Assembly: GCA_029990175.1 (NCBI GenBank)
Contig: JARKIP010000030.1
Location: 16,889,501-16,953,500, forward strand
DNA: 64,000 nt
From: Petunia secreta
Lineage: Eukaryota > Streptophyta > Magnoliopsida > Solanales > Solanaceae
Direction: 5' to 3'
In this document: in pieces, positions 11,978 to 33,376 of the stretch
How positions within the stretch are numbered: the first letter of the stretch is position 1
Layout: every line of letters begins with the position of its first letter
Translations under genes and position numbers: made by a program
The notes under the pieces: generated by a model
What the model was told of the DNA's origin: nothing
The model's input: the letters and a program-made list of their open reading frames with translations, nothing else
Database searches by the model: none

Positions 11978-13967
11978 CTATGGCTTTTCAAAAGATCTGA
12001 GCGGTCGCTAAAAAAATACCTGATTTCACAAATTCGGGGTCGAATCTCACAAGGAGCAAAAAATTAATTCATAACTCAATTTTTACCAAGTTTTCGTTCA
12101 AAAAATTTCAGGGACAATTTAACATGATTGATGCATGAAACTAGAAATAAATAGCAATTAAATGATAACAAGTAATAAGTACTAGAGAAAACTATAGGAA
12201 TAAAAGGCCTGGGGCAGGTCTTCCCCAACTATCAGAATGTTATATCGAATACTATGTATTCAATATCACTTGACTATTTCTAATGATCCTGAGCTTCTAG
12301 TTTGTCGCTAATACTCTCCAATAACAAGAGAGAACTATTCTGAGTTACTTTTCTAAGTTAACACAAGATGATAAAAATGGACTACCAACCATGACCATGA
12401 CCATGATAAGGGTTCATTGTTCCCAAAACTCACCCCCACTCTTATTTGGGTTAAAGTATCGTTATTCAACTAACCCAAACTCAAAACACTCTTTCAAGAA
12501 TTTATATAAATAAAGGGCACATTCAATTGTGAGCTCTACAATCGAAAACAATCAAACATAGTTGAATAAGAAGGAATAATAACGTCAAGCTCGATTAATT
12601 CTCAAAATATTCAATACATTATCCAATAATGGTTCCTTCAAACCCTAAATGGCGTAATTTATCCATTCATGTTCATCTTCATGCATGAAAAAATTACAAG
12701 AAGAAAAGAAGAATTAAGAAAAACCTTTGTGTTCTTGAAGTCTCCAAAGAGCCTTCTTTTGCTATTTTCCAGGTCAAAAGTTGTGTTTTTAGACGTGATT
12801 GAAGGCTTTTATATCATCCCAATAGACCCACATAAATCGGGAATCTAAAATAAAACTGGAGTAAAAGTTGGCATTTTTTTAAGCCTTTCGCGTCGCTTGG
12901 TGCGACACGGCAAGGCAAAAATATGAGTCTGCAGAAAACACAATTTCTCTAAATATCCGACCTACCGCATCGTGCCGTGTGATGTCTAGCGCGGCGTGGG
13001 AGGGCTATTTTACTGCTCCTCAAGTTATTCTTCGGGTTTCGTCCTCGCCTTGATTTTCAGTCAGGTCTCGAACTTTTACTCAGATTTTGAATTTCTGTTT
13101 CTTTTCATTTTATCTCTCGATCCTTCATTTCTTCCAAATACATTCCTACACATTCAAATACACATAATAAGATAAAAAAAAAATATTAAGATATAGACAT
13201 AATCAATGCGTAAAGGACACTAATATGAGGTGATACAAGGCTCTACATATGTATTTCTCGCCGAATATTATGTATAAAATCAAATAAAAAATCAATAACA
13301 TGCCACATACGCAAGTGATGTAGCATACTATATTATCATAAATACCAGTCAAAGGTTGTTAAGTATTCAAATAATATGATTTAATCCATTAAATACAATC
13401 TTATCACATAGTTATTGTTGTAAGTTTATAACTCAAGCCAACAAATCAAGTAGCTGAAGGAAAAAAGTTGGTATTCGTTACAAATTCTCTTCTCCTCCAA
13501 CTATTATATATATAAATGTATCCATCAAAAAGCAACCATCTTTAGTGGTGATCAAGAGGCCTTCCTCCGTAGTGGTGATTAAGAAGTTTTTCTATACACC
13601 AAGAAACATTCATCTTCTTGATTAAGAAGTTTTTCTAAGTTTTTACTTCCACATTCATAATCAAAGTTTGTCTCCATATACATAGTCAAGTTTGTTCTAT
13701 CAATTGAAAAAATAAACTTTCAAGCCCTTGAATCAGATATAATCCATCAACTCAATCAGGCTAAAAAAACCCTTGAATCAAAATTTATGAGGAGACTCTC
13801 TCTAGAATTGAAGACCATCCGAAAATTATAAATCATCATTTTTTAAATTAATAAACAACAATCATGACTATTTTTTGTCTATTTAGCACATAAACTTATT
13901 ACAACTGCTACTGTCAAATTTTACGACATTCAAAGAGTTTATGATTTGACTAATAGAATAAAATAAT
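11978..13967. repeat. Unclassified non-coding repeat, AT-rich
   Basis: No ORF or known domain is visible. Near 12035-12060 it reads GGGGTCGAATCTCACAAGG, resembling the CGTCCCACAGAGATTGG segment at 61165, so the two regions may be distant members of one repeat class. A GC-rich palindromic patch lies at 12885-13005 (CGTCGCTTGGTGCGAC). From about 13140 to 13967 I see only AT-rich sequence with a short local duplication (AAGAAGTTTTTCTA at about 13580 and 13625). Confidence 0.4.
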
Positions 13968-15065
13968 GGAAAAAGTTCAAAAATAACATTAACGTTTGAG
14001 ATTTGTCTTGTATATACCCTTCGTTAACCTATCGGTTCGTAAAAGTCCTCATTGTTATCTTCTGGCTCTAATATACCTCTAAACAATTAAAAAGGTGTTA
14101 AAATCCCCCTCGCACTGACTGGAAGCTATATTAGGGTATATTAGGACCTTTTTAATTGTTTAGGGGCGGACCATTTTTATTATTTAAGGATATGTGTAAA
14201 TTTAAAGGTGCAAAGCCACATCATCATGTATTTACTTAGACTTACGTTTGACGAGAATATAAAGAGAACAAAAATAAAAATTATTCCGTCAAGAAAATAA
14301 AACACATGAATAAAGCACATCTGTTTTATTTGAATAAAAAAATCTATTTTTGACAATTGACTCGCCATGTAAGTAAATGACCAGCATGTTAGAAATACTC
14401 ATTCGATTCAAAAGAGGCAAAGTTCCCCTAATAAATAAGGTAAAGCGAAGAGTTAAATTAGAAGGCAACAAAACTTACAACCATGAGTTTCGAAAACTTG
14501 GATAATCCTTAACATTTTTTCTCAAACTATTTTTCAATTATAGTATTCTTATTTATTGCTTTCTTGATTAATTTAATCTTCATTAGACTCTAGATGTTGG
14601 GCCACATTACTGAAAATGCATGTACGCTACTGTGACAAAAGTTATGCTTAATTAAATCTATTTATTATTATTTATTCCAACTTTAATGTTAATAGAGATA
14701 ATCATTTAAAGTGACATGATTGACATGCTAATAATATTTAATTCCTATACTTTTTGATTATTTTTTAAAATTGTATTTTATGCCAAGTAGATAAACTACA
14801 CATTTTTAAAAGCAAAAGAATAATTTGAAGCACGTCATTTTGCAATTGAAAATTCCAGATATACCCTAAACAATTAAAAAGCTTTCCATATGCCCTGACG
14901 TGGCTTCCACTGTTAGTGTGAGGGGGCATTTTTGAGCCTTTGTAATTGTTCAGAGGTGTATTTGAGCTAGAAAATAACAGTGAGGGCTTGTATGGACAGG
15001 TAGATTAACGAATGACATATATGAGACAAATCTCAAACGTTAAGAGTATTTTTTATTTTTTTCCC
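13968..15065. mobile_element. MULE-like TIR element, about 1.1 kb, no ORF
   Basis: The left end (from GGAAAAAGTTCAAAAATAAC) and the right end read in reverse share about 200 bp of diverged inverted repeat, including AACGTTTGAGATTTGTCT. Flanks ATAAAATAA and ATAAAATGA match at 8 of 9 positions, a possible 9-bp target duplication. Long inverted repeats with a 9-bp duplication suggest the Mutator superfamily. The middle has no transposase. Confidence 0.6.
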
Positions 15066-15353
15066 GATAAAATGAATAGACTGAAGCATATTTGAATGTA
15101 TATCTAGCTAAAGTTGAAGTTGAAACCACCGTACTAAAAAATTCATTAACTCTTTAGAAATGAATAAAATTAATTTTGAGATAAACTTTTCACTTTTCAT
15201 AATTGGAAGGTTCATTATCTTTCCTATAAGTTGGTGCCAAATAAAAAATTTCCATTTTTCTACAATACCTTCATCTTTATATTCATCTTTATATTATCCT
15301 CAGTAAATTTAGAAGAAAATAGTAGATAACAAACAACATCAGCATCATCACCA

Positions 15354-17005
15354 GGCTTAATTTCACTGGTGGTCACTGAACTATTGCTTCATTACCACAA
15401 AGTCACTTTTGTTTCATTTGTTACCCAAAAGCCACTCAACTTTGCTCCGGTCTACAACAAAGTCACTCAAGCCGAATTTTGTTTAAAACTTGCCGGAAAA
15501 ATGACGTGGCGTCATTAATTAAAAATAATTTTTTAAATTAATTTTTCATCTATTAATCTAATTTCTTAACCCATTATTCTTATTCTACCCAACCCAAATA
15601 CATTTCACTACGTCATCGTCGTGCGTAAATATTTCATACTGATGTCATTTCTCTTTACTTCTGTTTCGTATTGAATTAATTAGTTAATCAAATTGAGTAA
15701 TGTAAGGCAAATTGGTTATGCAAAAAGGGGAAATGAGGAATGGGGAATGAATAAAAATGAACGAGCTTAGGTCGGTTTGGTTCAGCTTTTTATTTATGAA
15801 ATCAAACTAGTTATGTCGATTTTTTAAAATTTTAAAACCAAAATAACAGCTCGTTTGGACTGTTGTTATGTATATAGTTTCATAATGTACTTATTATATT
15901 ATACTTAATATTTTGTTGAGTTCAACGTTTTGATTGATTATATTGTTTGCAGTCGTTTCATGATATAACATACTAGTAAATAAAGAATGACTTTACAATC
16001 CTGCCAAGAAAAAAATAAGATACGGGATAGAGTTACTATAAAAAAGATAAGGTAAATGGTAATATATGAGAATAATATGGGGAAGAAGAGAAAAAAATGC
16101 GGTAACGACGCGATCACACCAAATCAGTCGTTATCTAAATTGGGCTCTTCATCGTTATGTAACGACAAACTAACGATACGATACAATAAAATTTTAAAGT
16201 AACAATTAATACAAATATTATTTTATAGTAATAGTACAGTAACAGTATGATACGGTACAACTGATAACAACCATCCAAACAAGCTGATACCAAACATAGT
16301 CGAATTTTTGTTTTTGGTTTTTCTCAGTTTTTTTTTTAAATTTTTTGGGTTATTCGATTTTTGCTTGGTACCCCAGTGATTATATGGTAGATAATATTTA
16401 TCAAATTTTAAAATTTTTACTAATAAAATAATTATTTGTATATCTTCATGTAAGATATGACACTATAATTTATAGGCATGTCCGTGCTTTTGCTTACTGC
16501 ATTAAAAAATAATTGACACAGATATAAAGCCTTAAAAAATGACGTGCCTGACGATAATACAATAACAATAACAACTCAGTAGGTCTCAGTTGGAAACTAA
16601 CTGAAGATTACTTTTTTGAAATGTCTTGTTAAACTAGATTGTCATGTTAATCTTCAGTTAGTTGAAATATATTTCTAATGTGGCTCCCTGGCATAATGTG
16701 GCAAAAAAGAAGTAGCGAAATCCTTGGCATAATGTGGCAAAAAAGAAGTAGTAAGATGTGTTTGGGTTGGGTAGAATAAGAATAATGGGTTAAGGAATTA
16801 GATTAATAGATAAAAAATTAATTAAGAAAATTATTTTTAATTAATGATGTCACATCATTTTTCCGGCAAGTTTTAAACAAAATCCGGCTTGAGTGACTTT
16901 GTTGTAGACCAGAGCAAAGTTGAGTGACTTTTGGGTAACAAATGAAACAAAAGTGACTTTGTGGTAATGAAACAATAGTTCAGTGACCACCGGTGAAATT
17001 AACCC
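15354..17005. mobile_element. MULE-like TIR element (copy 1) with 9-bp target duplication
   Basis: Terminal inverted repeats of about 190 bp start GGCTTAATTTCACTGGTGGTC on the left and GGGTTAATTTCACCGGTGGTC in reverse on the right. The 9-bp repeat TCATCACCA is present at 15345-15353 and 17006-17014, although the surrounding CAT repeats make this slightly less certain. No transposase is seen, so it is non-autonomous. It holds a nested MITE (15845-16285). Confidence 0.8.
15845..16285. mobile_element. MITE nested in MULE-like copy 1
   Basis: The ends read ACAGCTCGTTTGGACTGTTG and, in reverse, ATCAGCTTGTTTGGATGGTT. This inverted-repeat end and the inner GTTATGTAACGAC motif match the MITE at 34928-35303, so it is a diverged copy of that family. 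Confidence 0.6.
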
Positions 17006-17030
17006 TCATCACCATCACCATCCTACCTAC

Positions 17031-17108
17031 TACTACAATAACAACATACCCAGTATAATCCCATAAGTAAAGCCTGAAGAGTGTGAGATGTACGCAGACG
17101 TTACCTCC
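17031..17108 (-). mobile_element. Truncated Solanaceae SINE-like repeat
   Basis: AACAACATACCCAGTATAAT and GTACGCAGACGTTACC match in order the copies at 30065-30171 and 40061-40197. It reads on the minus strand with its (TTG)n tail at the left, and stops short of the GAGAGGCTGTTTCC part. Confidence 0.6.
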
Positions 17109-17472
17109 TTTGTTTCTTTTTGTTGGAAAAAGAATATCTACCATTCTTTAGCTACATTTAAATTTAACTTGACATAGTACAAACACCTTTTTTGCTTTCA
17201 TAAATAGCAGAAGAGCAAGGAAAATACTAGCAATTATATTTGGTTGAACTGCAAGGATATCTGTTTGATATATATATTTCTATGAGATATGAACATGATA
17301 ACAAAGCAAAATCCTCATAACAATAAAATAAATACATGAATGGATTGCAAAAATTAGAAAAGATATCCATTTTCTCATATGATATTTTTATGGACTATGA
17401 ACATGAATAAAAACCAAAAAATCCTCATAGTAAAATAATACATGAATGGATTACGAAAAATTGAAAAGAATT

Positions 17473-20400
17473 CTATTTTTTCATCCACATTCTGATCTCT
17501 AGAATGACAGAAGTGCTGAACAATACAAGAAGAGTAACAGCAAAACCAACATTCCAAGCGGTCCCTGCACCTCCTAAATGGATTCCATAGAAAATATTTG
17601 CTGCTGCCAGAAGTATCAGAACCCTTCCCAACGTGTAATGGTACCAATTCCAATATTTTCTTACTTTTGATTCCTTGCCTGGTCGAGCCAAAACAGCAAC
17701 AACCTAACCATCCATATAAAATAGCAGAAATATAAATACCAACAAAAGTATTACTATAACAAATTTCACCACCACCTTTGTAAAATTCAATATAGCCTGT
17801 TTATTCTAGTATACAAAAATGGTTAAACTATATAAAGGAAAAAGGTTATATCTAACGCACTCTCTTTTGTTACTATGTGTTGGAAATAGGATTTGGATCA
17901 CCCATGTGGGTTCAACCCGGATCCATGTTATAATAATTAGAATATACAATTTATTATATATTTACTAATTATATAACTAAAATAAGAAAAAAGAAAAAAA
18001 CACAACTGTTAGGATGAGTCCTGAACAGTTGTGTCACTTGGTTGAGTTAAAAAGAAGCGTATCTTTTCCTAAAGGATGCAACATTGCTTTCTTCTTTTGT
18101 CAGAACAACCAGAGAAAGCTCTTCTTTCTTCTCATGGAAATAAGTTTCTTTACTACTATCCAAAAGAGCATTAAATACCTTTTTCACTCTCTTCTTCTAG
18201 TGAAGAGCTTTTAGGGAGGATTCCCAATGGAGAAGATAAGCAATCTTCACGAATTGGATCAATTCTGTAACAGGTACGACCTTAGACTGTGAATCAATCT
18301 TTACAATTCGTGTATTTTACATGTGATTGTGTTGTAGACTAGTGAAACAAATACGGTTAGACCTTGGGCGAACTTTGTGTTCAACGGATTATGTAATCCT
18401 TCACTATGTTTTACCCCTAAATTTTACATAGTGAAAATTGAAAAAGGTAAATTTGGACTATTTTTGAAGTATTTTTGACACATGGGTATTCACTGTATAT
18501 AGATTTTAATCAGGTTTCAAAGATCTTCAGTGGACCGCAGTTAGAAAATACAAGTAGGGTAATTTTAAAGAGTTAATTTTATCGGTGGTCACTCAATTAT
18601 TTTTTTATTATCGCAAAGTTTTTTTTTTTTATACCCAAAAGTCACTTAACTGTTGGTTCATTACCACAAAGTCATTTTTGTTTATTTTCTTACCCAAAAG
18701 TCACTCAACTTTCCTCCGGTCTACACCAAAGTCACTCTAGCCGAATTTTACTCAAAACTCACCGTAAAATGACGTGGCATCATTAATTAAAAATAATCTT
18801 TCTTAATTATATTAATCCAATCTTTAACCCATTACACTAATTTTATCCAACCCAAACCGATTTCACTACTAATTTTACTCAGCGAGAATTTCACCAATTC
18901 TCTTCAATGTCTCTTTGCTTGGTTGCTCATACACCCCCAATGACCATCACAACATGCTTTCTTGGAGCAATCCTTCCAACACTCATGAAGCTTACATTCA
19001 CATTTTCTCAGACAAGATGCTTTCCACATTTCCAATCATTCTTGGCTAATTAACCTGTTTACAGAGAATGATACTGCATTCTAAGCTCACATCCACTTTA
19101 AAAGATTCAACTTTATTAAATGAGGATTTTCATCCCTAACCCTGCCCTTCACTCTAATCTCTCCAGAATCAATGATAGCACTGATAAACTTGGACTCCAC
19201 ATTGGCAATCTGAACGTGAATGAACTCGAGTGGACTTTCTAGTGAATCATCTAGAAAGAATCCTTTCTTCGACAATTCTTAGTCCCTTCTATTTAACAGG
19301 TAAAGTAAACTAGAATTATTTTAATGACTTGACACAATCAATTGCAGTGTTAAGTAGTAAAATGGGTTTGAGTCTTAGGTTGGGTATAATTAATATAATC
19401 GGTTAAAGAATTGAGTTAATATAATTAAGAAAGATTATTTTTAATTAATAATGCCACGTCATTTTTCCGGTGAGTTTTAAGTAAAATCTGGCTAGAGTGA
19501 CTTTGCTGTAGACCGGAGGAAAGTTGAGTGATTTTTGGATAACAAAAGAAACAAAATTGACTTTGTGGTAATGAAGCAATAGTTGAGTGACTTTTGGGTA
19601 ACAAAAGAAATAAAAGTGACTTTGTGGTAATGAAACAATAGTTGAGTGACCACCGGTAAAAGTAACTCTAATTTTAAAACATACCTTTTTTTGTCCTAAT
19701 ATAGGTAGGGGTGTTTGACTAAGTGGTGGTGTTTGATTGATATGGAATTTAAGAAAGCAAATTTTTAAATTTGTGTTTGAACAAGTCAGTTCTGTGGCTA
19801 TAAATCATCTCAATAAGTGTAAAAAAAATAAATTACTTGTTTTTAAACATAAAAATGTGTCATTATTTTTGGAATAGACTAAGAAGAGAAGTATGTCAAT
19901 TAAACCGAGACAGATAGGAGTCAGTAGTAAAAAATAGAGTGTAATCCATTTTCCTTTATATAAATTAGCTTCTTGTTGCAGAGATTTATCAAATGAAAGA
20001 AAGTAGATGAGAATGGACAAACCTGCAAGCAACCAAGAACAAGAATGAAGATGCCAAGAGCTTTGTGTTGATTAACATCAGCGCTAAGACGATCTTGAAG
20101 AACAAAACCACCGATAATACCCGCAAATCCAAGGAGAAAGCCAAGTGATTGAATGGTGATGTGAGAGTAAAACCATATTGGATCATATTCCCTCAAGTAT
20201 CTAGCAACCATGGCCCCAATTGGAATCAAAATACCCCAGCCAAACATGTTTAGGAGTCCATGGGTTCTCCTCAGATTTGCATAAAGGGTCTTGGTTTCAC
20301 TTTGACCTGTTACGCAAAAGCAAAAGCATGAGCATACAAAATTATCAAGACAGTTGGCTAATTACATAGTATTAAGTTCTTAAATAAGATGACATATACA

Positions 20401-22691
20401 ATTCAACATGATATTAATGAAAACGTGCTGAATTCAAGTCCCATTACCACTGTCCACATAATAGTACAAGATGTATCTTCTATGAAAGAGTCTAAGATAT
20501 CAGATGAGACGTTACATAGACAGCAAAATAGTAAAATAAGGCCTGCTCCATTTTTTTTTTTTTAAGTTTTTACTGTGCTTTGATTTAAAAAGTATGGAAT
20601 TCATTTTGATAACGACATCTCTCAAGTTGGAGTTAAATAGGAAAAAGTCCTCCAAATTGAAACAGCCGTTGCAGGTGAATGGTGATTTATTAGAATGTGA
20701 ATAGGTCTATTCATGGCAGCTTAACTTTTTTATGGTAATGAGATTTATTCAAAGGCTGGTTGTAGACCAGATTCATTATCTTAGAAAGTAATGCCTTCTT
20801 CCACTTGAACTAAATTATCAATACATTGACATAATAGGAGTACAACTCATCTTCCCATCATCCCATCCCTTCTTGCATTTCCTCCCCTTCTATTTTCGGG
20901 CTGCTTGTATATATCTTAGAAAAACTTCTGTTTAAGAAAAGATTCCCTTTCCTTAATAATTGCGACTCTCCTTTTTTGTGATAAAGATGATGTCTATGTG
21001 AACTAATGCGCCTTAATTATTAGTATAACACAAGTATTAAATAACTCTACGCACTAATATTTAAATAGATGAATAGTTACCTAATGGTTTTCCTCTCTTT
21101 AGAATTTGAATCCTATATAGTAATATTATCTATTTCATTAATTACTAAATCACACCGTAGAGTATAAATTTTTATTAATCAAAATATTCCTCCTGTTAAT
21201 TCCAAGTCTCCATAAATCAAAATAGCCTGTCTACCAGCAAAATGCAAGTAGAAGCATGTTCAATATTATAATCGCACGTAGTTAGTAGTGGTTGATAAAT
21301 TAGTTGGTGGCCCTAATAAATTAACAAACTATACTACTAGTATTATATCTCTTTCTTTCTCGGTGTCTCTGGCATTTCCTAGAAATGGCTTTACCAAAAC
21401 GCGTTCATCACTTGCTGCGTAGACCCCTACCCCTTTGTCCCACTAGATAGTGAGATGGTTTTCTCACTTGGACATTTGTCACCAACTTATTACTATAGTC
21501 TATAAGGTTTTGCATACAAAACTTTAATTCAAGTTTTACTTATTTTGAGGAGTAGTCTATGATTTATTTTTTCTCATGTATCATAAAAGCTTTCTTTTTC
21601 TATCAATTGCCTCTGTCCTATAAGGGATTTTTTATTATTTATTTTCCTCAAAATATATACTGCCTTTATCTCAAGTTATGTAACACAATTTAGATTTTTA
21701 GAGTTAAACGAGTGACTTCATCACAATTTTTTATAAATTTTTTAATATTTTAAATTATTAATTATTGTAACTTATTATTTTTTATATAATTTTCAGATTA
21801 TGTTAATTTTATTTCAAAAAGATATTTCTAAATTTAATTCCAAAATCGAGAAGTTCGATTTCTCAAAAATTCGAACTTTTGTGTAAATAAATTGTCAGAA
21901 TGCAGTTTTTTTAGGATCCATTTATTAAGAAGAGCCCAAGGATAAAAATAAAACGCAAAGGAAAGAGGTCAAGAAATTGTTCAAGAAAATGCAATCAAAA
22001 GAGTATAATTGGGCAGTCACTAACCTGAAGTATAATCCAAGAAAGTGGATACATGTTCCCGATGTTCGGACAACTGAAAGTTGAGGTCTGAAGGTAACCG
22101 TCCATCAGGACCAAGTGAATAAATGAGTCGATTACTAGGCATTTCAGTGTTCAATTGAAATGCCATGTATATTCTTGAATTTTCAGCTACAATTGACGAT
22201 GTTATGTTCACTAGTTGTAGATTTCCTTGATCAGGTAACACTTCTCCTGCCGATTGTCCACCTAAATAATACCTCTTCATTCTTAAACTTCCAGCACTAC
22301 CTATCCAACCAACAATTGCACTGGACCCCACCATTTTACCGTCTCTTGAAAATCCCATACCTATGTATGAATTTGATTGTGGTGCTGATAGTACGAAACT
22401 CCATACCTTTGTATCCGTTTGCATATACTGCCAAAAAAGTAAAGTTACAACACATTAACTTTGAAAGAAAGGAAAGTAGATTATTACAGTACTTACTCTG
22501 AGGATATAGCCTTGTGTTGTCCATACTGAAACACAATGAAAAGAAGAAGTATCAAAGAGAGGTTTGTTTTGAAGATTAAGATTGGAGGTGCATGAATCTG
22601 TGCCTTGACAATTTACTTTTACTAGAATTTGGGAACTCAATATTTGAAGGAATAACAAGGACAGAGCAAAGAGTTTTGAAGATGCCTTCAT
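17473..22691 (-). CDS. DOMON and cytochrome b561 domain protein (At3g07570-like)
   Basis: Exons on the minus strand are 22691-22497, 22427-22025, 20306-20023 and 17703-17473, all with GT-AG introns and consistent phase, giving 370 residues. Residues 1-28 form a signal peptide. A DOMON domain spans about 45-190 and binds heme or catechols outside the membrane in this family. A b561 domain with five membrane helices spans about 205-365. The four expected heme-ligand histidines are present: His215 (RTHG), His248 (YSHI), His280 (NQHK) and His316 (WYHY). Family members are thought to pass electrons across the plasma membrane using ascorbate. Intron 3 is 2.3 kb and holds a MULE-like element. The length agrees with the Arabidopsis homologue as I recall it. 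Confidence 0.93.
18570..19668. mobile_element. MULE-like TIR element (copy 2) in b561 intron 3, 10-bp target duplication
   Basis: The ends read GAGTTAATTTTATCGGTGGTC and, in reverse, GAGTTACTTTTACCGGTGGTC, the same family as 15354-17005. A perfect 10-bp duplication TAATTTTAAA lies at 18560-18569 and 19669-19678. On both ends the inner module (pattern CCCAAAAGTCACT...TTACCACAAAGTCA) is present twice, so the inverted repeat has grown symmetrically. The centre (about 18880-19290) is unlike copy 1 and has no transposase. Confidence 0.85.
18880..19290 (-). other. Centre of MULE-like copy 2, possible captured gene fragment
   Basis: The centre is less AT-rich than the rest of the element. On the minus strand it contains a 62-codon ORF (19275-19087) with a normal amino-acid mix (SPLEFIHVQIANVESKF). 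Elements of this superfamily often pick up host gene pieces. I do not recognise the parent gene. Confidence 0.3.
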
Positions 22692-22834
22692 TTCTTTTTA
22701 CTTTCTCTTTCTGATTCTCTGTCTGTTTCTTATGTGAAATTTGAAACAGGGAAAGCAATCATTATAGTGAGGAGAGAGGATGAAGTAGTTGACCAAGTTG
22801 TTTTGTTTATGGAGAGTGGGTAGTGGACTATGGA

Positions 22835-22844
22835 GTATATAATA
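22835..22844 (-). promoter_or_regulatory. Candidate TATA box of the b561 gene
   Basis: The minus strand reads ATATTATATACTCCA about 145 bases upstream of the ATG at 22691. A start site near 22805 would give a leader of about 115 bases, normal for a plant gene. Confidence 0.45.
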
Positions 22845-24217
22845 TTGGTAAACTTTGAATTGATGAAATGATTTCGTAATAACATGCCATCCTCAAATAC
22901 TGGGCTTACAAGCATGAAATTTTATGAATCTTTGCATTACTCTGCACTTGCCTGGCATCTGTATTCTATCACCTACTAATTATTAGAATCTAAGTTTTAT
23001 TCTTGTACAAGTTTAAGGCAATTTGACTAACTACACCCAACTACTCCTATTTAATATCTTTTGCAAATCATTTTCTGAGAAATAGTGACGCATCATTTAC
23101 ACAAATTGTGGATAATGGGGTCATTCATGAAACTAACGAAGGAGCTTAAAGAGGCTAAAGATATCATGAGTTCACCTACAACCACAGGTTAGGTTGGAAA
23201 CAAACGGAAGAACAACATTGGGTCATCATGACAGATATCTTAGCTTCATGGCTTTATAGCTTTTCTCTATTCCCTCTTTATTTACCTCATTTTTCACGGA
23301 AAAAAAATAAGACAACAAACAAGAGACCTTCTTTTGCTTTAAAATGTTTGAAGCAAAAATGTAGAGCTATTAGTACAAGTTTTGAAGAAAAAGATAATCT
23401 GGATCAGCCAATAATTGGACGGTCACTAAGCAGCCCTGACTTTTTTTTTTTTTTTGGTGTACCTTTCTTTTTTTTAATTTTGAAGAAAGCATCCCTTAGA
23501 GAAACAAGGACTGTTTAGCAAACTTAACATAATTAGTTAATTGGACTCAGTAGGCAGGCTCAAATTGTATGTTCTCTTTTATAGCAGTATTTATATACAT
23601 CCCAACAACCTTTCCTAATTTACATTGACTTCTCTTCTTGGACGTAAGTCACGTAACGAATTCATTTTTAACTCTGCCCATCTCTGAAATTAAGGTCTAT
23701 CATAGGTTATACGGAAATTTACAAATACGAAAGGTATTTATATAGGCTCCTTTCCAAGCTTCTAGAAAACTAGAAGTGCGTAGTTCAAACTTAATATTTT
23801 GTAACAGTCGAAAAGGGCAAAAATAATGAAGACCCATCTCAACTATATCCTATACGAACTAAAGTAAAGGAAAGAGGCAGCTAAAAAGATTGGAAGAACC
23901 ATTAGCTGCAAGGTCCCAAACCAAAAAAAGATTGCACATAATTTAAAAATGTTTTCAGCTGTCCCTTCATTTCTCTGCCCACTTTCTTTGTTTCTTGAAT
24001 GTTTTTCTTGCTCCCCTCTTAGGGATGGTACAAGGGGTAATCTTTGGCTGGCCATCATCTTGCACCTATAAGACAACCCATATTTTACTTTCTAAAGCCA
24101 TTGAGAAACCACTGAGACCCTAAACTGCCTAAATTTCTTGTATTCCCTTCCTACTATTTCACTAATATTAATACATTAATATTCATGTACAAAAGAGCTG
24201 ATTACAATGGTCAGAGG
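22845..24217. other. Spacer between b561 promoter and UBP5-like 3' end
   Basis: The spacer is AT-rich with poly-T runs (23443-23455, 23468-23476). It should hold the 3' untranslated region of the UBP5-like gene and upstream sequence of the b561 gene. I see no gene or recognisable repeat; short ORFs here lack normal composition. Confidence 0.5.
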
Positions 24218-32743
<8,526 letters not shown>

Positions 32744-33370
32744 TTACCTTTACCCCCCACAACTATTCTTTCTTTCTCTTTCTTCTTCTGGCTAGTGGCA
32801 CTGCTGATATTAGGTACCAACCAGGGAGACAGGGACTGCTTTAAACTAAATTCACCCAACTTTCAGGGTCTAACTCCTAATATCCTTTTTTCTTATTTTT
32901 AACATGCCTTTACTTCCCTAAACTTGGTTGCTTTATTTATTGATTATTGGTATGTAAAAATGTTAAAGCAATGTCATGTTCATAAGTAAATTTCGTTTAT
33001 TCATTATCGATTTATCAATATCGATTATTAATAGTTCGATTGTTGGGATAATCAATAATGAGTTGATCCGTTTGGAGCACTAATTTATTTTTAAAATTGG
33101 ATGCTATAGTAGACACTTAATAGCAAACAAATATTTTGAAAACTAAAGTAAATCAATAAGCAAGTAACAATTCCAAGTAACATTTTTTTTTCTTTAAATC
33201 AGAAGCAAGAAACCGTTCAAAATAATATTTCTTACCAACAATTCACAATTCGGTAATAGAGTTGCTTATCTGATGTGTTGCTAAACTAAAACCCTAGTCG
33301 ACAAGTCTTTTTTTAATCAAAAAGTCGACTAGGCATTGTGCCTAATGATACAATGAAACGCTTCAGTGAG
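32744..33370. other. Upstream region of the UBP5-like gene
   Basis: Pyrimidine-rich sequence (32757-32790 on the plus strand, AG-rich on the coding strand) precedes the start codon. I see no clear TATA box. The rest is AT-rich. A short inverted pair around 33287-33325 (AGTCGACTAGG and CCTAGTCGACAAG) is present. Confidence 0.4.
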
Positions 33371-33376
33371 AATAAT

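Noticed and set aside
23228..23518. 96-codon plus-strand ORF
   Set aside because: It is built on poly-A and poly-T runs with no recognisable domain; probably chance.
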